This document shows positions 7,318-16,400 of a stretch of 23,646 nucleotides of DNA, piece after piece. The stretch is from positions 1-23,646 of IMG/VR virus record IMGVR_UViG_3300004463_000175. One strand, given 5' to 3'. The stretch is from a virus. Position numbers and translations under genes: made by a program. Position 1 is the stretch's first letter, and each line of letters opens with the position of its first letter. Under the pieces are notes generated by a model. The model had not been told where the DNA came from and did not search any database. It saw nothing but the letters and a program-made list of their open reading frames with translations.

Positions 7318-7475
7318 CCGCGGCCGACCTGGTCTATCGCCTGGCGAAAGACCTGGGCAAGTGGCCCGCTGAGGTCGCGGCGCTCCCGCTTCACACATAT
7401 AGGGCTCTCAGAGACGCCTTCATACGCGCTAACACGCCTCCGAAGCGTAAGCGTGATCCGTTCGAGATGGGTTGA
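6928..7475 (+). CDS. Tail assembly chaperone, long -1 frameshift form (gpGT-like)
   Basis: A second open frame, -1 relative to gpG, runs from 7299 to the TGA at 7473-7475 and has no plausible own start. After a -1 slip at 7305-7311 the added 54 residues read as a T-type domain: T-A-A-D-L-V-Y-R-L-A-K-D-L-G-K-W-P, then L-P-L-H-T-Y-R-A-L, a basic P-P-K-R-K-R-D-P-F-E-M-G end. The -1 frame is closed by TGA at 7296-7298 and gpG ends at 7317, so any slip must occur within about 18 bases, where only this slippery run fits. The predicted fusion is about 182 residues. The ratio of short to long form is critical for tail assembly in lambda-like phages. Confidence 0.85.
7305..7311 (+). promoter_or_regulatory. 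-1 ribosomal frameshift site, G GGG GAA
   Basis: The heptamer sits across codons GGG and GAA of gpG. The P-site pairing is fully kept after a one-base backward slip; the A-site tRNA would re-pair with GGA, which is imperfect. It lies inside the only stretch (7299-7317) where gpG and the -1 frame are both open. Confidence 0.75.
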
Positions 7476-10400
7476 TGGCTGACGACACCATCCAGACAAT
7501 CAAAATAGGTCTCGGCATTGACACGGCTGGCCTGCGGCAACAGGCGAAGCAAGCGCGTGCCGATATCAAACGTGAGCTGCGCGACAGCGCCGTAACTGTC
7601 ACGCCCCTTCTGGGCAAGGTTCCCGCGGGCGAGGTCGCGAAGGCAGCCAAGGACATCGCGAACAAGGTCCAGGCACAGCTCAAGGCTGCGACCACGATCA
7701 CGCCCAAGTTCACGGTCACTAAGCAGTCGATCACCCAGCTTCGCCGTTCCATCGACGACGAGTTCAAGCAGTCACCGATCCGCGCACCAATCGAGTTCCG
7801 CAAGGTCACTACGGGCGCAATCCGTCAGGCGCGCCGCGATATGGAAGCCATGTGGAACAGCAGCCCGGTGCGTGTGCCGCTGACCTGGTATTGGAAGGAT
7901 GGCCCGCCCCCGACAGATCTAGGCGTTTCAGGCAAGGGTGGTCCACAGGGCGGTGGCACTGGCGGCGCAGCAGGTCCTTCCGGGCCAGCCGCAGGACCGG
8001 CCCCACAGTCGACCCGGGCCGAACGCCGTGAGGCGAATAAGGCCGCCTGGGCGCAGCGCGGTGCGCGTGGCGCTACCGGAGCGCCTCGTTCCACTGGTGG
8101 CGCGGCTGCCGCTACCACTGCGCCGCCCACATCCCCACCCCCGCCGACATTCACAGAACCTGCCCCACTGGCCTCTGCCCCGCGTAGAACGGGGCAGGCT
8201 GCTGCGCGTCCAGCACGGCAAGCCGCACGCCAGCCACGAACGACTCCGGCTGGCACTCAACAGCGTGTCAGCATGGACGAGCTGCGCGGCGGCCATGAGC
8301 AGCCCATTTCCTGGAACGAGTTCGCCGCCGCAGAGGCGGAGAGAGCCCGCGGCACCTTCGCCCGCCAGCGTCCAGCTCGCGGTGTGCGAACCGGCTCGCG
8401 TGCTGGGAACTTCATTACTGGCACGCCAGACGAGATTGCCAACGCCCAGACACCGTTGCGCCCAGACGAGATCAAGTGGCGCGAGATCATGTGGGACTTC
8501 CACGAGCAACTCGCACGGCGTGCGGAGCGACAGGCAGCGGCCGTTCGGCATAACGACCCGGCCTGGCAACGCGCACAGGCTTTCTCTCGAGCCATCAACT
8601 CGGTCAAGCGCGACCCGAAGACAGGGACGCCCGACATCTCCGAGATGGAAGAGCTTCTCGGCGCGCGTTTCGGTGCCTCTGGAGCCAAGCTCGCGGGCGC
8701 CTATCAGGCGCTACTGCTTGGCCAGACTGATAAGGCGCGCGCAGCAGTTAGCGAAGCGTTCGAGCGGTTCGGTGCAGAGAGCGGCGTAAAGAGGGGCAAG
8801 CGAAAGCTCATACGCGCGCTCGATCCCGAGAGCGCCGCTTTCAATAAGCAGCCCGCCGACGTTCAGCTCTTCGGTGGGTTCGGCAGCGCCATCCGATCCC
8901 AAGCGTCCATCCTGGCCAACCCTGACGTCGCCCTAAAGAAGAAGACTGTCACTGGCCGCACGTTCGGTGTGACGAGCTACAACAAGGGTCTAGGGTTCAC
9001 CAAGACCGCGTTCGATACCGACAAGGACGACGTCGAGAAGATCGAAGACGAGGTCAAGCGCAGCGGCGGGTATCTCCAGGAGCGGCTCAAGCCGACCGTC
9101 GTGAAGGACGACGCCGAGCTGGGCATCAAGGAGATCTACACCACGGGCGGCCGGAGGCTGCGCGTCAAGGAAGACCCTGAGACCGGCGTCAAGACGGTCC
9201 TCAGTGAGTCCGACGAGCGGGCGAAGGACGCCGCAAAGCGCGATCGCGAGAGACTTAGCAAGGAAGTCGCCAAGCGTGCGCGCCGAGACCCGAATACGCC
9301 ATCACCGTTCGCTGGTGAGGTCGACGAGAGCCTGCGGCCAGGTCCATTGGCTCCGTTCAATCCGGCGACGTTCGGCCCTGGGCGCGAGCGCATCATCAAA
9401 CGGAAGAAACGGAAGCCGAAGATCACCGGGCTCGCTGAGGGCGGCGATGTCAAGCAGCTCGAGTTGTGGCCGGGTATGTCCAAGCTGCGTGCCGGACAGT
9501 TCCCCTGGTTCCCGATCCAGAAGTTCAGCAAGCCTGGCTCTTACGGCACCTACTCCGACATCTATGCCGCGCTGCGTCCAGAGACCTTCAACACGATGGG
9601 CAGCGTGTCGGTGTTTCACAACGCCTACGGCGATCCGGAAGACATCTTCCCGTTCGTGGAGCCGCAGTATCGGCGGCGCGGTATTGCCAGCAAGCTCTAC
9701 GAGCACATCGCGAAGGGCGGCGTTGACATCGAGGCGCTGTCAAACAGGAACGCCTCCGAGGGCGGGCAGACCGAAGAAGGCTCCGCATTCTGGCAAGCCC
9801 GCAAGCGGCGCCAGGGCTGGACCAACAAGGACATTCGCGCGCTTGTGCGGCCCCCTGCCGATCCATATGGCAAGTGGGACGGCGTATTGGAGCGCAAGGC
9901 GAGCGGCGGGCTCGTTGAGCGACTGCTAGCCGCCACGCTTGATGCGAGCGGCGCAATCAAGCCTGGCATGGAGGCGCGCAGTCAGCAGTACAACCAGATC
10001 CTCGAGCAGAAGCGCGGCGGGTGGAAGGGCGCCTACCTGACCGGCGAGCGCGGCGTCGAGTGGTACAAGTCCAAGAGCGGCAAGCACGATCGTCCTGTAG
10101 GACTGCGCGGGCCAGAGATCTTCACGCCGCCCGAAGACGGCGAGATCATCCCGCACCACAAGCTTCCTGGGCGTGCATCTGGCGGCCCCGTCTATCCATT
10201 CCGCGGCACGTTCCAGAACACCAAGGGTCGGGTCATCAGCGAGGCTGAGGCGAGCCGTCACGGCGTCGTCAAGGGCTACGGCGAGATCGCCCGCGTCTAC
10301 GTCGTCAACTTCCCCGCGGCGTTCACAACCCCGGTCGTTGCCGACGCTCGCACAGCACGTGCCGACACGTTAACGAGGAAGGTCCAGGAGAGCGCAGAGG

Positions 10401-13400
10401 AAGGCGAACCGACTCTTCTTGGCACGGCTAGGTCGACGAGGCAGACGCCGCTCCAGACAGCCCAAGCGAAGCTTCAAGCGCGAGAGACGATCGAGCCGCT
10501 GCTTGATGAGATTGGCGACATTCGCTCGAGTATCTCCGAGCAGCTCCAACTGACTCCTGTGCGTGCCTTGTCGGTGTCCATTGGACAGATCTTCCAGACA
10601 GCCTTCGGCGGTCGCGCCGGTATCTTGGCCCGCTCCCGCATTGCCAATCGCGCCGCTGCTGAGGCTCAGCAGTTTGCCGAGCAGCAAAGGGCCAGTCAGG
10701 AGCGAGCTTCGCGAGTGGGGGATCAGCTTTCACTCGCTCGTACCTTAGGCGCTCAGCCTGAAGAGCTTCGTCCCCTGGAGCAGGAGCAGGCTCAACATCT
10801 CGCGGCGGCGGCCACGTTCGGGGAAGCCGCTCGTCAACGCGCCGTTGACGCACGTATTCGTGCTGAGGGCGAGCAGAAGACCATCAAGCTTGTCCGCCAG
10901 AGGCAGCAGGAAGGCGAGATCAGCGGCGCTGAAGCGGAACAACGGATTGCTGAGATACGACAGCGCGCAGCAGCAATACCTGAAGGCGAGCGCAGGGGGG
11001 TGGCGACCCGTACGAACCGACTCCAGGCGCAGGCTCTTGGCCTGACCGGCATCGTCGTTGGTACGATCGGCTTTACCGCGGCGATGCACGCTGCCCAGTT
11101 GGCCCTCGACTTGTTCGGCAAGGCGACAAGCGACGGCGTCGACCGGCTGACGGGCTGGAACGGTGCGCTCGCAAAAGCGTCGGCAGAGTTGGCTGTCGCA
11201 GCGCAGGCTGTGCCTGGCGCGCCGCAGGCCGGTCTAGCCGCTCAGTACGCTCGCCTGGGTGTAACGGGCGAGCAGTTCCCGTTGCTCGGTCCATTCGCTA
11301 CGCGGCTCGCGGGCGCACAGAACCTCCAGACCGTCATCGGCATGATGCGCGCGGAGAGCAACCTGCGTGCCCAGGTGAACGGCAATCCGAATGTCGTTCC
11401 CGGTATCGGCACCGGGTTTGGAAATGGGCCGCTGGCCTTCCTGGGTGGCGGACTTGGCTGGCTCGGCCAGACGCCAGGCGCGCTCGAGCAACTCGGCGGC
11501 GCATTGGCAAGCGGCGGCTACTCTGGGTCGCCTATTCAGGCGGCGCCTCTCTTTGGAAGCCTGCCATTTCTCAGCCCCGACGTCATGGATACCTTGGCAA
11601 ACAAGTTCGCTCCGGGCACCGCGTCGACCTGGGACCCACGTGTCCGTGCGGGCATAGCGTCAGGCGCGAGTGCCTTAAGCAATCTGCCGTTTGTCGGCGG
11701 GTTCTTCAATGACTGGTCCCGCAACCTCGAAGAGCAGGATCGCGTCCAGAAGGAGGGCGCGGACAACTTCGCAAGCCAGATCGACACCTTCAACGATCGG
11801 ATCTACCGATCGGTTGGCGACGCGGCGAGGCTCCAAGTCGGTGCTACGAAAGAGCAGCTTACGGCCTCGATCGAGGCGTTCAGGCAGGCTGGCAACAAGC
11901 AGGCCGGTGAGCAGCTAGCCAGACAGGGCATCGCCGTTGTAGGGGCCGGTGGCGCTGCCGCGACCGCTGACATCGTCAACATGGTTGGCGACGCGATCGT
12001 CAGGCTGCTGCCCTCGCGTGCCGCGCTGGAAGCGGCAATACGTCCGCAGCTCGCGGGCCAGTTGGCAGGCATCAGCGTCAACGCTCAGCGTCAGCGCGAG
12101 CAGTTGATCCCAACCCAGCTCGCGATGCAGCTCATCGCTCGTCCACAGCTTGCGCCGTCGACCGGCCTGGTCCCGACCCAGACGACCGCCAACATCACCC
12201 AGCCCGGTGTTGTCAACGACACCGCTCAGGCAATGTCGTCCTACGTCGGTCAGGTTGCGCGTTACCAGCAGATGTCGCGTGAGCTGGCGCAACCAGGCTA
12301 TGACTGGCTGGCCAAGCTCTCGCCAGAGGCTCAGGAAGCGATCGGCCACGTGCGCGAGCTGGGTCAGGAAATCGCCGCCATCAGGCAGCGCACGGCGACT
12401 ATTCAGACCAACTTCGCCAACGACGAATGGCTACGACAGCAGGATCTCGCGCTCCGGCAGGCAGGCGACATGGTCGGCCTCCTGGGCGAGCAGTCACGCA
12501 CGGTGCACCTGATCAACGACTACGACAGCCAGGGCAACGCGATCTTCGAGGATCGGCTCGTCCAGGCCACAGAACTGGGCCGTCTCCAGAGGGATCAACT
12601 TAATGCCACGCGCGAGCAGCAGCGCATCTCCTTCCAGATCGAGCAGCGTGACATCAACTTCCAACGGGCGCTGGCTCAGATCGAAGTGCCTGGCCGTACG
12701 CCGGGTGAGCAGCAGGCTTACGTTGACGCCGCGGAGCGCCATGCTCGAGAGCGCCAAGAGGCGCATGACCGGGCGGTCGACATTTTCGAGCGCGGCATCA
12801 CGATCGAGAACATCCAGCTCGGCCGTCAGGCGAATGACTTCCTGAACAAGGACCTGCCTGCCATGTTCCAGGGGCACTACGTCAACATCGAGGTCACTGG
12901 CGGCGAGGCTGCCGTGACCGCCGCGCAAGATGCGCAGAATGGCTGGCTAGGGTTCGCGGACTCATTCAAGTCCGAGATGGAGGAGGTCGAGAGCGCGGTC
13001 ATATCTGCCGCGCTGTCCGTCGAGACCCAGATGAACGCCTATCAGGAAACGTTCGCTTCGACGATCGACGCCAACCTGGCCGCCATCCAGACGAAGTACC
13101 CGCAGTTCTTCTCGCAGATGACCCTGCCGTCTGACGTTCCTGCTCCACCTGCGCCTGTTCCGCCTTGGTGGCACGGTGGCCCAGGTGGTGAAGACCGCGG
13201 TGGCGGCGACGCTGGCGGTGGCTACGCGACAGGCTCATGGCGGACCGGCAATGAGCTGGCCATGCTCCACGCGGGCGAGATGGTCATCCCAGCCAATCAG
13301 GCTGCCTGGATGCGAGCGACGATGCTTGGTGCCTCGGTGCCTGCCAGTAGCGGTGGCGGCAATGTCCAGATCGTCATCAACAACCCCGTGGTGCGCGACG

Positions 13401-13483
13401 AGAGCGACATCGACAAGATTGCGCGCAGGGTCGAGGAAGTGATGAACAGGAGGGCCGTGTCAGTTGGGCTGGTGAACAACTGA
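7475..13483 (+). CDS. Tape measure protein with embedded GNAT-like segment
   Basis: The longest gene in the window (2002 residues, ATG at 7475 in a TGATG overlap with gpGT). It sets tail length; at about 1.5 angstrom per helical residue a fully helical chain would span near 300 nm, an upper bound because parts look globular. Order: helical N-terminus 1-140; Pro/Ala/Gly-rich linker about 140-265; helical section to about 640; GNAT-like segment about 660-780 with V-E-P-Q-Y-R-R-R-G-I-A-S-K-L-Y; A-x-G-G-x-V motifs near 650, 810 and 900; coiled coil about 990-1180; hydrophobic stretch about 1185-1215 that may insert into the host membrane; another near 1490-1515; more coiled coil; C-terminal G-G-Y-A-T-G ... 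A-M-L-H-A-G-E-M-V-I-P typical of tape measures. No tape-measure peptidase motif was recognised. Confidence 0.94.
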   Translation: MADDTIQTIKIGLGIDTAGLRQQAKQARADIKRELRDSAVTVTPLLGKVPAGEVAKAAKDIANKVQAQLKAATTITPKFTVTKQSITQLRRSIDDEFKQSPIRAPIEFRKVTTGAIRQARRDMEAMWNSSPVRVPLTWYWKDGPPPTDLGVSGKGGPQGGGTGGAAGPSGPAAGPAPQSTRAERREANKAAWAQRGARGATGAPRSTGGAAAATTAPPTSPPPPTFTEPAPLASAPRRTGQAAARPARQAARQPRTTPAGTQQRVSMDELRGGHEQPISWNEFAAAEAERARGTFARQRPARGVRTGSRAGNFITGTPDEIANAQTPLRPDEIKWREIMWDFHEQLARRAERQAAAVRHNDPAWQRAQAFSRAINSVKRDPKTGTPDISEMEELLGARFGASGAKLAGAYQALLLGQTDKARAAVSEAFERFGAESGVKRGKRKLIRALDPESAAFNKQPADVQLFGGFGSAIRSQASILANPDVALKKKTVTGRTFGVTSYNKGLGFTKTAFDTDKDDVEKIEDEVKRSGGYLQERLKPTVVKDDAELGIKEIYTTGGRRLRVKEDPETGVKTVLSESDERAKDAAKRDRERLSKEVAKRARRDPNTPSPFAGEVDESLRPGPLAPFNPATFGPGRERIIKRKKRKPKITGLAEGGDVKQLELWPGMSKLRAGQFPWFPIQKFSKPGSYGTYSDIYAALRPETFNTMGSVSVFHNAYGDPEDIFPFVEPQYRRRGIASKLYEHIAKGGVDIEALSNRNASEGGQTEEGSAFWQARKRRQGWTNKDIRALVRPPADPYGKWDGVLERKASGGLVERLLAATLDASGAIKPGMEARSQQYNQILEQKRGGWKGAYLTGERGVEWYKSKSGKHDRPVGLRGPEIFTPPEDGEIIPHHKLPGRASGGPVYPFRGTFQNTKGRVISEAEASRHGVVKGYGEIARVYVVNFPAAFTTPVVADARTARADTLTRKVQESAEEGEPTLLGTARSTRQTPLQTAQAKLQARETIEPLLDEIGDIRSSISEQLQLTPVRALSVSIGQIFQTAFGGRAGILARSRIANRAAAEAQQFAEQQRASQERASRVGDQLSLARTLGAQPEELRPLEQEQAQHLAAAATFGEAARQRAVDARIRAEGEQKTIKLVRQRQQEGEISGAEAEQRIAEIRQRAAAIPEGERRGVATRTNRLQAQALGLTGIVVGTIGFTAAMHAAQLALDLFGKATSDGVDRLTGWNGALAKASAELAVAAQAVPGAPQAGLAAQYARLGVTGEQFPLLGPFATRLAGAQNLQTVIGMMRAESNLRAQVNGNPNVVPGIGTGFGNGPLAFLGGGLGWLGQTPGALEQLGGALASGGYSGSPIQAAPLFGSLPFLSPDVMDTLANKFAPGTASTWDPRVRAGIASGASALSNLPFVGGFFNDWSRNLEEQDRVQKEGADNFASQIDTFNDRIYRSVGDAARLQVGATKEQLTASIEAFRQAGNKQAGEQLARQGIAVVGAGGAAATADIVNMVGDAIVRLLPSRAALEAAIRPQLAGQLAGISVNAQRQREQLIPTQLAMQLIARPQLAPSTGLVPTQTTANITQPGVVNDTAQAMSSYVGQVARYQQMSRELAQPGYDWLAKLSPEAQEAIGHVRELGQEIAAIRQRTATIQTNFANDEWLRQQDLALRQAGDMVGLLGEQSRTVHLINDYDSQGNAIFEDRLVQATELGRLQRDQLNATREQQRISFQIEQRDINFQRALAQIEVPGRTPGEQQAYVDAAERHARERQEAHDRAVDIFERGITIENIQLGRQANDFLNKDLPAMFQGHYVNIEVTGGEAAVTAAQDAQNGWLGFADSFKSEMEEVESAVISAALSVETQMNAYQETFASTIDANLAAIQTKYPQFFSQMTLPSDVPAPPAPVPPWWHGGPGGEDRGGGDAGGGYATGSWRTGNELAMLHAGEMVIPANQAAWMRATMLGASVPASSGGGNVQIVINNPVVRDESDIDKIARRVEEVMNRRAVSVGLVNN

Positions 13484-16400
13484 TGGTCGCCGTTCAGGTG
13501 CTCTACGAAGGCGTCGATATCACCGCCGACGTCAAGTTTGACGAGGCACGCTTCACCTCCCGCGCTGGGCCAGATGCAGGCGAAGCCGAGATCAAGGTCC
13601 GCGACAAGGAACACGTCTACGCTCCTGGCTTCTTCCAAGTAGGCGGGACGCTGGAGCTATTCATAGACGGCGTCCGACAGTGGGATGGCTGGGTCATGTC
13701 GAAGGATCGCGTGTGGTCGTTCCCGGCTGAGGACACGCGAGACGTCGCCCGCTTGACGAGTTGGACGCGGCTCAGGGGATACGACCGCAACATCCTCTTC
13801 TCGCGCCGCTTCCACCTCGACAAGAACAACCCGGTCAACCTCGACTTCGGCACGTACCAGGCAGGCGCCATCGACCAAGTGGTCGTGCGTGACATCCTCG
13901 ACCGGTTCACGACGCTCGAAGAGGATGGGTTGGATCTGGTCTCGGGGATCGCCGCGGTCGGCGCGATAGACCCTTACGTGTCGATCAAGGCCGCGTCTGC
14001 TGGCGAGTCCCTGGGCACCTCGATGCAGGGCATCTCGTCTCAGAACGGGGCGGTGTTCTACATCGACCCCGATCGCGTCTTTCGTTACGTCGACGACACC
14101 ACAGAAACTGCGCCATTCGCGCTCTCGGATCAGCCCGCGGATGGCGAGGTCGGTTACCGCGAGCTGACCATCTGGGAAGACGGCCAGCAGCTCTTCAACG
14201 ATGCGCTGATCTGGGGCGTAGGACAGGGCAGCCCGAACCCTGTATTCGCTCGTGTTGAAAGTGAAGACTCGATCAGCTTGCATGGACGGCTCCAGTTCGG
14301 TGGCTTTGAGCGAGCGATGTATGTCCAGCAGTCTGTTCAGCGCCGCGCTGACACGCTGGTCAATGGCTCGCCTGGCCACAACCGTGGCCACAAGGAAGAC
14401 GCCGTTCAGATCGACTGTGTCATCTACGAACCCGGACTACGAGTGGGCATGGGCGTTGGCTTCCGTTCGTTCTCCTGGGACTTCGGAGACCTGACGCTCG
14501 ATCTGGCGGATCTCGTCTACACGCCTGGCAACTACAACAAGAACACCGAGTTTGAGCGACTCCTCGTGAGCATCGGCAAGATCGAGTCGAACAACAACTA
14601 CACGCGCCAGAACAAGCGGTCGAAGGCTTACGGTCGCTGGCAGGTCATGCCTGGCAACTGGCGTGTCTGGGGGCCATTGGCGCTGGGCCTGCCGCGGTCG
14701 GTTGGCGTGGCATCGCGTGATATCGACCCATTGCACTGGTATCCGCCCGCGACGCCGCAGAACCAGGACACGGTGGTCCGCTGGCGCATGGGCAAGATGT
14801 ACCAGACCAAGGGCCAGGACCCGCGGCGCGTGGCGGCTGCGTGGCGCTCTGGCGCCAGCGTGGGCAGCCGCGAGGCGTCGACCTGGGGTCGCGGGACGCT
14901 CAAGTATGTCAACCACGCCTGTATGCCGCTGGGCTACGCAGAGGTCACGACCTCGACCACGCTCGATCCGATCAGCGAGCCCGATTACGACCGCGAGGAT
15001 TTCCAGCCTGGCGAGAACTCGGATGACGTGTATCCGGTGCGGCGCCTGGAGATGACCTTCCCGACGCCAGACAGCGTTCGCTATCGGGTGATCATGTCGC
15101 ACTTCCCAGACACGCCCTGGGCCTATCGCGACCCGCTGCCGCCACTCGACCCGAGACCTGGGTTCCAGTGGACCGACTACTTCACGCTCTACTCGCCCAT
15201 CCCGGGTGGGGAATGGCCACCCTTTAGCGACGTCGCCACTCTGAGTACCAACGCCCCAGCCCGCTCTTTCACCGGGTTGTTAAACGCCCTCTCGCTTTCC
15301 AAGGGCGAGACCGGTACGCGGCAAGGGAAAGGGCTCTACAGCTCGGTGGGCATCCAGTTTGGGTTCGCTGCTGGTATACCGTGGTATGAGACCAACTGTG
15401 GCCTCGGGCCTGGAGGTTGGACGTATTGGGAGACGTCCGAGCGGTGGTATCCGCTCAAGACCCTTTTCCAGTCCGAGTTCTTCATGGTCGGTCTCGATAG
15501 TCAGGGTAATCCTGTTTACAAGACGCTCGCTGAGATTAACGAGCATTACCCGATCGAGGTGAGGCTAACCGGGACCGGGGTCCTCTCTGGCTACACGCCC
15601 AGCCTCACCTTGCGGTATGCAAATGTCGACCCGGTCGAGCCCAGTGGCCAGGTACATTACGGGGAAGGCACGAAGCTAGGGATCATGTCGCTCGACGGCG
15701 GTGTGGCGGGCGAGCGAGGCTTTGACTTCGCCAACGCAGGGACGATCCTGATCCCTCCCGGGACCATCCAAGGCCCGAGTCCATGGTTCGTGTTGGCTCC
15801 AAGCTGGGAGTGTGCCCACGTCGGGCCTCCGTCCTACTATTGCGATCCGTACTACTCGGGGAACGCGTATGGATGTGGCGGAAGGGGACCACGCTGCTCC
15901 GGGGAGGGCAACTCCGGCGTGGTCAATCTCGTCACCGGTCCGAACTGGGAGTTGGAGGTTGTCGGATGGCCGACTAGTGGCCTGGACGACTGGGCTAGCT
16001 CGCAGTGGACTGGGTCTGATAGCGGTGGATCGGTGTGGTACGGCAACACCTTCCGCACGACCTTCCCGTACATCGCGGGCACGCTCGAGATCTCATACCA
16101 GGGCGTCAAACTGACACGCGGCGTGGAGTACACCGAGACCGATCCCGCCGCGGGCGTCTTCACTCTTAATCAGACCTTCGCAGGCGAGGTCACGCTGGTC
16201 GTGACCTACCGGGTGGCCTACGGCTCAAGCCCTACCTCTCCCATGCCGGGTGAGCCTGGCGGCGATGTGATAAACGACTCTGCGCTGGGCGCAGTCATTG
16301 CGATGACCATCGCGCAGCTTGGTAAGCCATATGTCTTTGGCACGGAAGGACCGAACACGTTCGACTGCTCGGGCCTGATCTACTACGTCTTCAAGGCAAC

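Noticed and set aside
7938-8789. A + strand open frame of 283 codons inside the tape measure gene.
   Set aside because: It is a +1 shadow, rich in Arg, Pro and Ser, within the continuous 2002-residue frame, with no recognisable domain.
14437-15102. A - strand open frame of 221 codons over the transglycosylase segment.
   Set aside because: The + strand translation shows the catalytic motif of a known family; the antisense reading shows no motif and is explained by codon bias.
15285-15307. A 6-bp inverted repeat (CGCCCT/AGGGCG) with an 11-base loop, resembling a small palindromic mobile repeat.
   Set aside because: It is short, lies within a continuous coding frame, and only one copy was noticed, so chance is a sufficient explanation.
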